From assembly GCA_963575745.1 (NCBI GenBank), contig CAUYUJ010017893.1, positions 781,006-845,005 on the forward strand: a stretch of DNA of 64,000 nucleotides, read 5' to 3'. Below are positions 31,761 through 42,769 of this stretch, in pieces (positions within the stretch are counted from its first letter, which is position 1; the number at the start of each line of letters is the position of its first letter). The DNA comes from Prorocentrum cordatum (lineage: Eukaryota > Sar > Dinophyceae > Prorocentrales > Prorocentraceae). The translations under genes and the position numbers were made by a program. Below the pieces are notes generated by a model, which was not told the origin of the DNA, searched no databases, and saw only the letters and a list, made by a program, of their open reading frames with translations.

Positions 31761-31844
31761 GGGGCGGACGGGGCGGGGGCCGCGCAGGAGAGAGAGGAGA
31801 GAGAGAGAGGATGGGTGGGAGGGGTAGGACGCCAGATGTGGAGC

Positions 31845-31875
31845 GAGCGATCATCATCATCATCATCAGCATCAG

Positions 31876-31910
<35 letters not shown>

Positions 31911-32190
31911 ACAGCATCATCATCATCATCAGCATCATCATCATCATCATCATCATCATCAACATCATCATCATCACCATCATCATAATCATAATCCGCT
32001 TTCTCCCTCTCCTCTTCCTTCTCGTCCTTCCTCCTCCCCCCCTCCTCCTCCTCCTCCTACTCCTCCTCCTTCTCCTCCTCCTCTCTCCTTCCTCCGCTCC
32101 TCCTCCTCCTCCTCCTCCTCCTCCTCCTCCTCCTCCTCCTCGTCCTCCTCCTCCTCCTCCTCCTCCTCCTCCTCCTCCTCCTCCTCCTCG
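31845..32190. repeat. (ATC)n array joined to (CCT)n array
   Basis: ATC units to about 31992, then CCT units to 32190, followed by a short (GA)n run at 32190-32230. Another CCT block lies at 32408-32455. Confidence 0.95.
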
Positions 32191-32455
32191 AGAGAGAGAG
32201 AGACGGAGAGAGGGAGAGAGGGAGAGAGACGCTCCGAGGCGAGGCGCGCCTCCCGATCGGCAGGGGGAGGGGCAAGCGCCTGCCCCTCCCGAGCTCCGAG
32301 GGGGAGGCGAGCACCGCCTGCGTGAGCAGGGGGTCCCCGAAACGACGTCCCCCCCTGGCGCCGAGGCAACTGAGCAAGAGGCGCGGGCAGGTGGCAGAGA
32401 TTCAGTGTCCTCCTCCTCCTCCTCCTCCTCCTCCTCCTCCTCCTCCGCCTGCCCC

Positions 32456-32756
32456 TCCTCAAATGCTTGGGGGTTGGACAGGATCCCCATCTAGCAGGAC
32501 ACTCCTTAAAGAAAAGGATGCCCATCTGGCAGCATCCCCATGCGCGGGCTGGTGGCGGGAGAAAAAGATGAAGCAGAAATGGACTAATGACCTCATGAAG
32601 CCTTCGCGCTGCGAGTCCGACGCGACAAAGAGCTACGAGGACCTGGCTCGGTTCGACCCATGGTCTCTGGGCCATTCCCCAGTCCAGAACCCGTCGATCT
32701 ATCTCCGACGGGTTGACATCAAGAGAGAGGAAAAGGAAAGAGGGAAGGTTGGATGG
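32456..32756. other. Non-tandem DNA
   Basis: I see no gene or repeat here. Confidence 0.4.
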
Positions 32757-32988
32757 AGGCCTCCGAGCTGGGGTCCGAGTAAGTTGACAGGGTCGGAGGA
32801 TAGTGCCGCATCGACGACGCATTGGCGATGCGGCTCGATGTGGAGCCCGACTTTCTCCACGCCGACGTCGCCGATGCATTGCACACGTCGCCAATGCATC
32901 GACGATGCTTCGACGATGCCTCGGCGACGCATCGGCGATGCGGCGCGATTCTCCGAACCCATGTGCCCGGACCACATCTGGGAGGCCT
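32757..32988 (+). mobile_element. Family C TIR element, copy 2
   Basis: GGCCTCCGAGCTGGGGTCCG at the left and its inverted match, ending CCACATCTGGGAGGCC, at the right. The centre contains several GATGCATCGGCGAT/CGTCGCC units. Length about 232 bp. Confidence 0.7.
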
Positions 32989-33189
32989 ATATGGGAGGCA
33001 AGCCTGGGGGGCAGAAGCAGAGCGGGGCGCAGCACTCTTGGGGAGCGGGAGCAGGAGAAGGAGGACGAGGGCGGGGAGGGGGAGGCTGGAAGAAAGGGGC
33101 CCCTCAGGGCTGAAAGGTCGGCGGCTGCGCCCAGGCGGGGCCGCAGCCCGCGAAGGGCAGGGGAGGGACACAGAGCGACCGGATTCGGA

Positions 33190-33505
33190 TCGGAGGGAGG
33201 AGGTGGAAGGGGAGGAGGAGGAGGCGGAGAAGGAGGAGAAGGAGGAGGAGGAGGACGAGGAGGAGCAGGAGGAGGAGGGGGAGGAGGAGAGGAGGATGAG
33301 AAGGAGGAGGAGGTGCAGGAGCAGGAGGAGGGGGAGGAGGAGGAGGAGGAGGAGGAGGAGGAGGAGGAGGAGGAGGAGGAGGAGGAGAGAAGAGAAGGAG
33401 GAGGGAGGAGGAGGAGGGAGGAGGAGGAGCAGCAGGAAGGGGAGGAGGAAGAGGAGAGGAGGGAGGAGGAGGAGGAGGAGGAGGAGGAGGAGGAGGAGGG
33501 AGGAG
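33190..33505. repeat. (AGG)n tract
   Basis: A purine array with GAGAAGG and GCAGGAGGAG variants. Confidence 0.95.
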
Positions 33506-33737
33506 GCGGAAAGGGCGGACGGAGCGGCGAAGGGGGCGGAAAGGAGCGAGGCGACAGGGAACAGGCAAGCCGGGCAGGTGGGGCAGGCGTCCTCCCGCAG
33601 AGGATCGCACGTCGGGACCGCGGGGGCTGGGGCCCTCTGGCAGGGGGCTGCAGGGAAGACGAGGAGGCGACTGCGCCGACGTCCGCGGCGTCCGCCCCAG
33701 GACAGGGCATGCCTGCTGGTGTAGGAAGGGTTGTCGT
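33506..33737. other. GC-rich non-tandem DNA
   Basis: No gene is recognised. Confidence 0.35.
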
Positions 33738-34142
<405 letters not shown>

Positions 34143-34345
34143 AGTCATAATGACACTATTCAAAACATGAAATACGAATACTCATAAGAATGGTGGTAAT
34201 AACAAAACACGAATATCAACAATAATAAAGCATGAGTATACATAATACTAAGAAAGATAGTGCTACGAATACTGACAATGATAATACTGATAGGAACAAT
34301 CATAACACTACTAACCATAACAATGCTATAAAACATGGGGGAGGC
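34143..34345. other. AT-rich island
   Basis: About 200 bp of AATACGAATACT-like DNA, probably a decayed extension of the CTA array. It is the most AT-rich long stretch in the window. Confidence 0.5.
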
Positions 34346-34520
34346 CCGAGGCCCGCGACTGCCCACACGCCCCTGCGCACCTCCGCGCCCGGGGACCGCG
34401 CAGGGGGTCCGCAGAGGACCGTGAGGGCCCGAGGAGAAGCAGGCGCCTCGGGGGGGCAGAGAGGAGGGGCAGGCCCGGGAAGCGAGGCCTCGGGCGCGAA
34501 GCAAGGGAGGGCGATGCAGC

Positions 34521-34701
34521 AGAGTGAGGGCCCATGCCAAGAAACACCCTGCTTGCCTCCAGGGTGCCCTGGGTTTCTTGGGTTTCGATGGCTTTGCGAC
34601 GGAGAGCGTGTAACGTTCCCACACCCAAAGTCAATGGGCGCTCTGGGTCTCAGGGTTGGGTTTCTTGTGAAAAGGTTTCGGGTGGATTGGCCTCCACTGC
34701 A
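34521..34701 (-). mobile_element. Family B element, copy 4, inverted
   Basis: Reverse orientation: GGGCCCATGCCAAGAAACACC at the left, GGCCTCCACTGCA at the right. It shares its right end with the next, oppositely oriented copy. Confidence 0.7.
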
Positions 34702-34880
34702 GGATCCCGGCCACAAGAAACCTCCCACAGGCAAAAAACCCAGCCCTGAGGCCCCAGGGCGTCCACTGATCTTTGGTGTGGGAGCGTCGCGCCTTCCATC
34801 GCAAGACCATACAAAAAAACAAGAAACCCAGGGCACCCTGGAGGCAAGCAGGGTGTTTCTCGGCATGGGTCTCTCCTGCA
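34698..34880 (+). mobile_element. Family B element, copy 5, head-to-head with copy 4
   Basis: Starts TGCAGGATCCCGGCC and ends GGTCTCTCCTGCA. Copies 4 and 5 form a 360-bp inverted pair joined at TGCA rather than TA. Confidence 0.7.
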
Positions 34881-34912
34881 CGCGGCGGGGGGGGGAGAAA
34901 GGTGCGTGCCCC

Positions 34913-35000
34913 TCTCGGGCCCCAAAGGCCCCCTTCTGGGGCCCCAAAGGGCCCCCTTCTGGGGCCCTCGAGGGGCCCCTCAGAGGCCCCAAAGGGCCCC
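34913..35000. repeat. GGCCCCAAAGGGCCCCCTTCT tandem repeat
   Basis: About four units of 20-24 bp with internal GGGCCC palindromes. It may be a younger expansion of the GGCCCCAAGA satellite. Confidence 0.8.
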
Positions 35001-35343
35001 TTTGCTGCGGCCCTCGCCGCTCCCCCCCCCCCCCTGGCCATCGCCCCCCCTTTCTACGCGCCCCCGAAAGCCTCCTCGCGGGGACCTCTCCGGCGGGGGC
35101 CCCCTCTCCCGTGCTCGCGGCGGCCGCGCGTCGACGCTGCGGGGGCTGGGAAAACGGAGGGAGGGGAGGTCACCCCGGGCAGTTTTTAATACATAGGATT
35201 TTTTCCCAATCATCCTGTGGTGCTGGGTCCTCGTTTTGAAGAGGCAGCGCCCCGCGTTCCTTCCTCCTCCCGCTTCTCCCTCCCCCTCCTCCCTTCTCCC
35301 CCTCCTTGCCTGTGCCCTCGGCATACCTCTCACACGTGTCGTA
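35001..35343. other. GC-rich DNA
   Basis: I see no supported feature here. Confidence 0.35.
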
Positions 35344-35520
35344 GCCCCATAGGGAGCTCCACCGAAGGCCCCACTGCCGGTGTTCGCATGCGGGTCCCCC
35401 ACCCAGGGCGGCGTTTCGTGGCCCCATAGGGAGCTCCACCGAAGGCCCCACTGGGGGTGTTCGCATGCGGGTCCCCCACCCAGGACAGCGTTTCGTGGCC
35501 CCGTAGGGAGCTCCACCGAA
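35344..35520. repeat. 86-bp tandem repeat, about two copies
   Basis: GCCCCATAGGGAGCTCCACC, GAAGGCCCCACTG, GTGTTCGCATGCGGGTCCCC and CCACCCAGG recur with few changes; a third copy is cut after 20 bp. Confidence 0.9.
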
Positions 35521-35621
35521 GGGGTGGTCACTTCGATCGGGAGCCCCCGAGCGAAATGAACCCCGACCCCCCCCCCTAGAAATCGTGGGGCGTGGGGGTA
35601 GGGTTCACATGTGGTCACCGA

Positions 35622-35795
35622 GTAAGACTCGGGTTCGGGGGACTCGGGTTGGCCTGGCGAGACCCAGCTGAAATTTGACGCGAACTCCCGCTGCGAACAT
35701 CCCACGGTCAGAATCCAGGACGAGCTCGTCAAAAAACGTCGGCAAACCGGAGTTCCGGCTTATTCGAATCTCACGTTCCCCGAAAGGGGAACATG
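35622..35795 (+). repeat. Dispersed repeat pair, copy 1
   Basis: Matches 48251-48450: AGACTCGGGTT, GGGGACTC, TTGGCCTG, GACGCGAACTCCCGCTGC, AACATCCCACG, GTCAAAAA, GTTGGCAA and ATTCCGGC. Same orientation. Confidence 0.7.
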
Positions 35796-36024
35796 TCCCG
35801 AGCAGAGCAACACGCACCACGACCACGACGGCGCCGACAACGATGACGGAGACGAGGCGCGCAGGCGATGCGCACCGATGCGCACGGAGTACGGAAAGGG
35901 CCCACCCTGCAGGTGGGGTCAGACAGCACATCCCTGAGGGCTGCGGAGGGCAGAGGGCCCGTGGAAGGCTCCTCCGCGGTTTCGCCTGGGTCTCTTCGGC
36001 GGCCACTTTTAGAAGAAGAAAAAA
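35796..36024. other. Non-tandem DNA
   Basis: Nothing assignable. Confidence 0.35.
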
Positions 36025-36165
36025 ATCATAAAAGCGGATTTCTTGGAATCGCGCTGGAGACCCCTCCCTGGCGTGCGGAGCGCGCCAGGGGCAGCGCAGG
36101 AGGCACAATCCGGGGGGGCCCAGCGCGGATCCAGGAAATCCGCGCGGAGCGCCGCAAAAGTTTAT
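36025..36165. mobile_element. GC-rich foldback element, copy 2
   Basis: AAAAGCGGATTTCTTGGA at the left pairs with TCCAGGAAATCCGCGC at the right, and GGCGTGCGGAGCGCGCC lies inside. Sequence related to 16022-16146; the left arm has lost part of its end. Confidence 0.6.
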
Positions 36166-36375
36166 GTCTACGCTGTCTCCTTGGAATCTTCGAGGTCCCT
36201 AAGCCCTAAGACGAAGGCAGGCTCGAAGACCCCCCCCCACGACGAAGGCGTTTTGTCCTCTTCAATCCCGGGGCCACTTCGGCAGGCGGAGCCCCTCGGC
36301 GCACCCCGGCGGCCGCCCTGGCCGTTTTGGAGGGGTCCGCCTGGGGGCGCGCCCGGGGCCGCGTCGCCTCCCGTG

Positions 36376-36532
36376 TGTGTGTATATATGTATATGTATGT
36401 ATACATATACATATGTGTATATGTGTATATATATATATATGTACATGTATGTGTGTGTGTGTTCTCTCTCCCTCTCTCTCTCTCCCTCTCTCTATATTTG
36501 TGCATATATATATATATATATATATGCGAAGC
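36376..36532. repeat. Mixed (TG)n, (TA)n and (CT)n microsatellites
   Basis: GTATATATG, TGTGTG and CTCTCTCTC runs in succession, ending in (AT)n at 36505-36525. Confidence 0.95.
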
Positions 36533-36654
36533 GCCCCGCCAGTCCTACTCGCGGCCGGAGGATGAGAGAGGGAGGAACAGAGGACGGAGGAGGTGGCGGC
36601 AGGCGGAAGCCGGGAAGGAAACCGACCAGGATCTCGAGGCGAATCCGGCCGTGG

Positions 36655-36658
36655 CGAC

Positions 36659-36708
<50 letters not shown>

Positions 36709-36798
36709 CAAAGGTGATGATGATAATGATGATGCTGATGATGATGATGCTGATGATGATGATGATGATGCTGATGGTGATGGTGACGGTGATGATCC

Positions 36799-36840
<42 letters not shown>

Positions 36841-36859
36841 GGATGACGATGATGATTAT

Positions 36860-36890
<31 letters not shown>

Positions 36891-36912
36891 CTGATGCTGA
36901 TGCTGATGGCTC
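36655..36912. repeat. (GAT)n array
   Basis: GATGAT units with GCTGAT and GGTGAT variants. A copy of the GCCACGGC/GGATCC dispersed motif (36621-36660, inverted) precedes it directly. Confidence 0.97.
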
Positions 36913-37349
36913 AGCTTGAGCAGGCGGCAGCGCATCAGCTGGGCAAAATAATTCAGATGTGCTCGAAACCAATGGATGTTCAATCAGCTTCGGTGTGTAT
37001 ATGTGCACTTGACGTGGATTGTAGCATTGCCGTGGCGACGAGACACCCTGGGAGGCCCCCACGAAGCGAACAGAAACGAGGCAAGGCTTGCGGCCATGGC
37101 GCGTGTCCTCCTCTGAGGAGGGGCGGAGCGAGCAGCAGAGGGGGCGGAGGCGAGGGCAGGATAGTCACCCCGTACAGGAAGGATGCGCGACAAGGCTGCA
37201 AGGGCCCGGGAAGGCCACGCCGCAGCTCTTCGAGCGGGGCGCGGCCTACGAAGGGGGCCAAGGATGGGCCGAGGAGGCAAGGATGCAGGGGGTACCCTTG
37301 GGAAGGGTGCCCATCCTCGCTATGCGGGTTGACTGTAGCCTGTAGCCCA
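36913..37349. other. Non-tandem DNA
   Basis: I recognise no gene. Confidence 0.35.
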
Positions 37350-37690
37350 AATTGGGATCGGAAAATCCGATCGGCAATCGAGAAGCACCGAAGCGGCAGG
37401 AATCGGAAGGCAGGTCGGCGGGCGTCGAAACCGACGTCCAGCGGCATGGGACGAAGCCTGACAAGGGAATCCGAATCGAAGTCGCCGTGCAGCGTCGAAT
37501 CGGCTCGAAATCGAGACCCTCGAGATCGAATCGATCCGAATCGATAGATAGTCAAAATCACTCCTGCGCAAGGTCAACGTCGATGTCGATTTCGGCTGGG
37601 TCGATCCGAATCGGCTCTGGTATGCCGACGATGCTGATGCTTGCGCAGCGTTGTTGCGCAGCCTGACGCGGCCGATCCTGCTCGACTCCG
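37350..37690. repeat. AATCGG/GATCCGA-rich degenerate repeat
   Basis: AAATCCGATCGGC, GGAATCGGAAGG, GAATCGAAGTCG and GATCCGAATCG recur. Reading frames look Arg/Ser-rich in both strands because of this composition. Confidence 0.6.
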
Positions 37691-38339
37691 ACTCTGTGCC
37701 GATGCGGTGAGGTGAGGCCCCGGGTGGTCTGCCGTTGTGGTTCACCGAGGTGGCCGCTTGAGGGGATCTCCATCGCTTCGTCTGGGGGCGGCGAGGGGGG
37801 CCGCTATCTCTTGATGCCGCGGGTCCCAGACGGGTGGGGTCCGAAATGGCTCCTCTGGGAGGTCTGTGCCCCCCCCGTCCACCACAAAATTTGGAACACA
37901 TTTCCGACCCGATCCGATCGTGAGCGTTTTGTTAGTCGGCGTCTCAACACTGGGCGGAAGGGCAGGCTGGGCATTTTCTCAGGGTGGAGGGCTCAGGGTG
38001 AAGTCCATGTGGGCTTTTGCACCTCGAAAATCAATCCGTCGCGTGATGCGCCTTTTGCAGATTCAAGCCTCGAAAATCCATCGAAACGGCATTTGAGATT
38101 TCATCCTTTGCCCTCCACCCAAAGAAAATGCTCGGGTAGGGGGAGAGGGGTCTGGCTCTGGACCTCTGCTAAATGCGACTCTTGCAGCAGGTGCGCCCTG
38201 GTGGGGAGGCCCCAGCTGCTTGAGACAGGCGCCCATCAACAGCCAAGATCTGCTCCCCATGCGGGTGGGGGGGGGGAGGAGGGGGGGGTGCGAGGGCCCG
38301 CGCCGATCGGCGAAACAATGAATGAGACAACGACGACAT
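37691..38339. other. Non-tandem DNA
   Basis: I see no gene. A GCCTCGAAAATCCATCG word occurs twice within 90 bp (near 38020 and 38068). Confidence 0.35.
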
Positions 38340-38435
38340 GCCCAGACCCCCGGCGCCATGATTTTTCCATGACGCGGCCCCCAGAGGCCTGGACCCCTTC
38401 CCTGGGACCAGTTTGTCATCCTGAGTCGTTTTGAG

Positions 38436-38811
38436 GGGCAACGATAGGGGGGGACTGGCATAGGGGGGGATGCATCGACCTGGAATCGGCGATACATCAC
38501 CGATAGATCGGCGATAGGCCCCCGATAGCGAAACCACACCTTCCTGGGCGGGACGGAGCTATCATTAGGTCGGACATGTCCTACTACCAGGAGGTTTGGG
38601 AAGAAAAATGTCCAACAATATTCAAAAAGGAAAAGTACGCAAAACATCGTCCCCCTATTATTTTTCTACTACTATGTTTGAGCATTCCCCCTATAGACCT
38701 ATAGAGGGACAGGCTCGACTTAAGGCTATCGGACCCCTATCTGCGATCAATGGGCGATTAGGGGTCGATGCATCCCCCCTATGCCTATCCCCCCTTATCG
38801 TTGCCCCTGAC
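38436..38811. mobile_element. Family D TIR element with 3-bp target duplication
   Basis: The left end is GGGGCAACGATAGGGGG, continuing ACTGGCATAGGGGGGG, GATGCATCGACC. The right end is the inverted counterpart. The arms match imperfectly for about 90 bp. TGA flanks both sides. The interior is occupied by a family A element, so this was itself a target. No transposase is present. Confidence 0.7.
38558..38730 (+). mobile_element. Family A element, copy 6, nested in family D
   Basis: GCTATC at 38558-38563 and 38725-38730 flanks ATTAGGTCGGACATG and its inverted end CTCGACTTAAG. Possible splice boundaries are ACCAG|GA (38590/38591) and CTATAG (38695), a GA-AG pair of 105 nt. Confidence 0.75.
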
Positions 38812-39079
38812 GTTTTTGCTGCCGGCTTCTCGAGGCCCGGTATGAGGCCACCCAGGGGCTGAAACTAGCGAAAAACCTCCCGCCGTGAGTTCTGCATGCC
38901 TCGAGGAGGTCTGGGTGCCCCGACGCGGCGCTGGCGGACCCCCGGGGAGGCGGGCGCGCGAGCCGCTCGCCGTCGTCGTCGGCTCCGGCGCACGCGTGGC
39001 CGAACACGCCCCCCATCGGGCCCCCCCGGCGGGTGGCCCCACCCGGCGCCCGGCGCGGGCGCGCCGCGGAGGCGTCGTG

Positions 39080-39264
39080 TCGGGCATGTCCTCCTACAGG
39101 CGGATTTCGGGTGATTTTCTGTTAACCACATATGTGTATATATACACATAAAAAACAAATAAAAACATATTCAAGCAAATATACTCAAAAGAGCACAAAC
39201 AATCATCCCCCGACAATTTGTTTTACCATTCTCGGATGTTCCTCCTGCAGAGGGGCATGCCCGA
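39080..39264 (+). mobile_element. Family A element, copy 7 (longest)
   Basis: TCGGGCATGTCCTCCTACAG, then GCGGATTT at the left; CCTCCTGCAG, AGGGGCATGCCCGA at the right. Possible 151-nt GC-AG intron at 39100-39250. Both flanks (38890-39075 and 39270-39390) are GC-rich and open in several frames, as exons would be. Confidence 0.75.
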
Positions 39265-39417
39265 CTCAAGCGCAGCGGCCCGTGGTCCCCTGGGCCGGTC
39301 CGCCTGGAGCCGGCGGGAGGCGGCTGGATGGGTGGGCAAGGCTCGACGCGGGGCGGCGGGCACTGGGAGCGCCGCGCCGGCTGATGGGCCTATTTTCCAC
39401 CACCACCACCAGGCTAG

Positions 39418-39495
39418 GAGGAGGAGGAGGAGGAGGAGGAGGAGGAGGGAGAAGAGGAGGAAGAGGAGAACGAGGAGAAGGAGGAGGAGGAGGAC
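39418..39495. repeat. (AGG)n tract
   Basis: A short purine array. Confidence 0.95.
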
Positions 39496-40080
39496 CCCCT
39501 CCCCCTCCAACTTATGGCGGTGGTGGTGGAAAACAAGCCCATCAGTGGCTGCGGAGTGGACCGGGGGTCTCTGAGCGGATGCTCACAGGTGGGCCACAAG
39601 TGCCCCGAGCGGCTCCGGTGGGTTCGAGAGCTCCGCCAGGCGGGCGGAGCCCACCTGGCCAGGACATCTGACCCACTGATGAGCGCTAGGTGAGACCAAA
39701 TAGGACTCATCTTAGCAATCACCGCAGAGATCCATATGGGCCCCGGCCTTTTTCCAATTTTTGTTGCCAGTTCCTGTGACGTTCTCTTTCATGGTTCCGG
39801 CGCCGTTTTTTGCTTTCGGGTGTCGGTTCCAAGTCCGGGGCATTTGGCTGTCATTCTTCGGGGGCCAATGCATTCTTACCTTTCCAGTTGTCCACGAGCC
39901 GTGTCGTTTTTCATGGCAAAGAAGCGGCCCTGCCGTTTCCGACGCCCTCTACGCGGCCGCCGCCCACTACGCAGGTGCGCCGCGGAGGGAGTGGGGGCGA
40001 GCACGGTTGTGTTGCAGAGCGTCCCACCCTGGGCGGGCAGAAGAGGCGATCCCATCCTGTCCAGGACGTCCAGTTTTAGG
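39496..40080. other. Non-tandem DNA; 39770-39960 is a diverged dispersed repeat
   Basis: The later part matches 17080-17260 (CGCCGTTTTTTGC, GTCGTTTTTCATGG, CCCTGCCGTTTCCGACGCC). Open frames over it are not convincing. Confidence 0.45.
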
Positions 40081-40225
40081 TCGGGCGTGTCCTCGTACAG
40101 GCGGGACGAAAAAAACACAATAATCTAAAACAGAACCAAACGATACTCAAACATATTCAAAATAAATCACCCCACACTAGTTTTCACTATGTCTGACTAC
40201 TCCTCCCGCAGAGGGACCGGCCCGA
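40081..40225 (+). mobile_element. Family A element, copy 8
   Basis: TCGGGCGTGTCC with GTACAG|GC at 40100/40101; CTCCCGCAG|AGGG at 40211; ends CGGCCCGA. GTCCAG words lie 6-14 bp outside both ends, a possible degraded target duplication. Confidence 0.75.
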
Positions 40226-40419
40226 CTCAAGTCGAGCTGTCCAGACTCGAGTGTCTGGCCCACCACGGAGCAGGGACGCACGTGCTGCGGGGCAGGAGGA
40301 CCCGAGGCACGACGGACAGGGCGCCAGGGGGCGCTCGCTCCTGCAGGGCCGCCAGGTCCACCTGCAAGCCAGGCCCGAGCCGCGCACTGGACGGGCGCAG
40401 GGCTTCTGGGCGTCCACGA
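40226..40419. other. GC-rich stretch with coding look on both strands
   Basis: Open on both strands with G/C-ended codons. It lies between a family A element and an AGG tract. No product can be assigned. Confidence 0.2.
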
Positions 40420-40545
40420 GGAGGAGGAGGAGGACGAGGAGGAGGAGGAGGAGGAGGAGGAGGAGGAGGAGGAGGAGGAGGAGGAGGAGGAGGAGGGGGA
40501 GGGGGAGGGGGAGGGGGAGGGGGGGAGGAGGAGGAGGAGGAACAG
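40420..40545. repeat. (AGG)n tract ending in (GGGGGA)n
   Basis: The purine tract changes from AGG to GGGGGA at 40495-40522, then AGG again. Confidence 0.95.
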
Positions 40546-40587
40546 AACCCGCCCTCAGGAGAACGGCATGCTGCCGCACTGCCCGGG

Positions 40588-40765
40588 TACGGTGGAGGCC
40601 CGTTCACAAGAAACCTTCCACGAGAAGCCCAGCGGGAGCTCAGGACGTCCATCAATTCTCGGCGCGGGAGCGCCACTCTTTCCTTGAGAAAAACCATCGA
40701 AATCCAAGAAACCCAGGGCACCCTGAAGGCAAGCAGGGTGCTTCTTGGCATGGGCCTCCACTGCA
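40588..40765 (+). mobile_element. Family B element, copy 6
   Basis: TA-CGGTGGAGGCC to GGGCCTCCACTG-CA, 178 bp. The internal CCAAGAAACCCAGGGCACCC is intact. Confidence 0.75.
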
Positions 40766-41499
40766 TTGCAAGAGGTGGCCCTGGCCCGAGGTGGCCCGAG
40801 CTCTCCCGGAGAGGCACCACTGGCTTCCAGAGCACCCCGCGCGAGGACGAGAGGGCCCCAGGGCGGTCAAAGTAGCGAGAAGCGCTGGAGGCACCTTGAT
40901 CGAAGCAGGGCGAGTTTTGTGGATGCCATGACAGAAGGACACCCTAACGGTCCCATCATTGACTGCACCTGTGTTTGCAATGTTTGAAAATATTCTACAA
41001 ATGCTAAGAACATGGTTCTACATGTTTCAGACATGTCACAAACACATGGTTTAGACATCTGCAAATTACTTGGCAACATGCTTCCGCTCCATTGATAGTC
41101 TTCCACAGGGCGAGTGCAGATAACGGCAGCTCAGCATCGGTCCCTGGACCCCTCCCCGGGACCCAAAGCACCCGTTTTTTCCGAGCTGGGTCCGGCCGTA
41201 GCAGCGAGGGCCACTCCCGAAGATCAATTACCGCTGCCTCAACTCGCCCTCCTCTGACCTAACCATGTCTACCAACACCCGAGCTGCTGCCTCCGAGGTC
41301 CCCGGAGGACCCCGGAAAACCCTCCGAAGTTCCTCGCCGCTGGACTCCCCAGAGGGCAGCCTGTGGAGGACCCCCCGGAAGCCCCCGGCAGGTTCAAGAG
41401 CACTTTTGCTCCTCCTCATGCTTCCTCCTCCTCCTCCACCTCCTCCTCCTCCTCCTCAGCCCCCCATCCTTCTCCCGCGCCAGGCACCATGTAGGCCTG
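40766..41499. other. Non-tandem DNA with a short CCT tract
   Basis: No gene is recognised. CCT array at 41421-41458. Bases 41185-41215 carry a diverged GGTCCGGCCGTAGCAGCGAGGGC dispersed motif. Confidence 0.35.
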
Positions 41500-42250
41500 G
41501 GCGGTTTATTAATTTTTCTCCCAAGAGGGATTTCCTTCTACGGGCTCCTTACCAAGGGTTCCTCACTGAAGATTCCTTATGGAGGATCCCTTTCAACCAT
41601 AATCGGTTACGAAGGATTTCCACTCAGGATCCCTTACTGAGAACTTATCAAGAATTCCCTATCAAGGAATCAATATGAAATTTTTCATTTAGTTCATATG
41701 AGTAATATCAAGGAATTTAGTAGAACCTTTAAGGTTCTGCTAAAAAACCCGTGCGACGAAGAAAACTGCAAAAAAGAAGTCCTTACTACTGGCAAATTAC
41801 TAACGACACCCTAGTACGGAAACCTTGCTCGGATCTCCATACGAAGGGTCAAATACGTAAGACTCCATAAAATGGACTCCATTAACCAGGATTCCTTACT
41901 AAACGTGATTCCTGAATGCGGATTTACGATCAAGGACTCCTCAGTAAGGATTCCCGAGTAAGGAGACCTTGCTAAGGGCTCCTTACCAAGAGTTCCCCAG
42001 GTCTGCATTTGTTATGGTTGATTTCTTAGTAAGGATTCCTCACTGAGGGTGCCCGACGGAGGATTTCTTAGCCAGGATTCCTTAACTCTGTCGCAAGGAT
42101 TCCTTACTAAGGGGTCTCGACTAAGGCGGCGGTCTTAGGAATCCTTGCTAAGGGCTCCCTGGCCAGGATCCCCTCTTACGGATCCCTGACTAAGAACCCG
42201 TCACTAAGAAATTTTACAGTGGGCCCGTGATGATGTAATTATTCACAAGG
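41500..42250. repeat. Palindromic GGATTCCTTACTAAGG array, block 1
   Basis: Words such as GGATTCCTTACTAAGG, GGGTTCCTCACTGA and GGCTCCTTACCAAGG recur every 15-35 bp. CCTTA-n-TAAGG is self-complementary, so the DNA is dense in small hairpins. GC is much lower than in the surroundings. Further blocks at 42770-43400 and 44940-45130. Confidence 0.8.
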
Positions 42251-42355
42251 GTTCTCTTGTCAGAAATTTCCCAATCAGTGCTTGCACTGAAGGGGTCCTC
42301 GCGGATGTTGAAGGATTTGGCGAAAATACGTCCCGCCGATTTTGGTCGCATGCTG

Positions 42356-42710
42356 GGTTCCCAGGTTCCCGGGTTCCCGGTTCCGGGCCAATGTCGGAGG
42401 GCGGCGAGGTTCCCGGGTTCCCGGGTTCACAGGTTTCTGGGCGATCTTCTCATCGATCGGTCTCACCATCGATCTCATTACCGACTTCTCAATCGATCTC
42501 ACCATCGATCTCCCAATCGATCTCCCTACCAATCTCACAAGCGATCTCACTAGAGATCGCATGAGCGATCTCGCGATCGATCTCACTACCGATATCATTG
42601 AAACGATGTCATGCTCGGTCTCACGATCGACCTTACAATCGTCCTCACGATCGATCCCACTATCGATCTCATGATCGATCTCAGAGTCGATCTCAAGATC
42701 CATAGTATCA
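42356..42710. repeat. GGTTCCCG repeat followed by (ATCGATCTCACA)n, locus 2
   Basis: Bases 42356-42437 repeat GGTTCCCGG. Bases 42450-42710 carry about 20 units of the same 12-bp repeat as 29838-30062. Both sit inside the palindromic-array domain. Confidence 0.85.
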
Positions 42711-42769
42711 ATTTTCAAACCATCCACTGATTGGGTTTTCCCAGGTGTAATATCTATTCAAAAACCACT

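Larger units (their letters stand above)
38340..38875 (-). repeat. Family E repeat, inverted copy split by a family D insertion
   Basis: The first part (38340-38435) has CCAGACCCCC, CATGATTTTTCCATGACG, CCTGGGACCAG and CATCCTGAGTCGTTTTGA. The second part (38812-38875) has TGACGTTTTTGC, CTCGAGGCCCGG and CCACCCAGGGGCTGAAAC. Together they make one consensus copy with 376 bp inserted. Confidence 0.75.
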
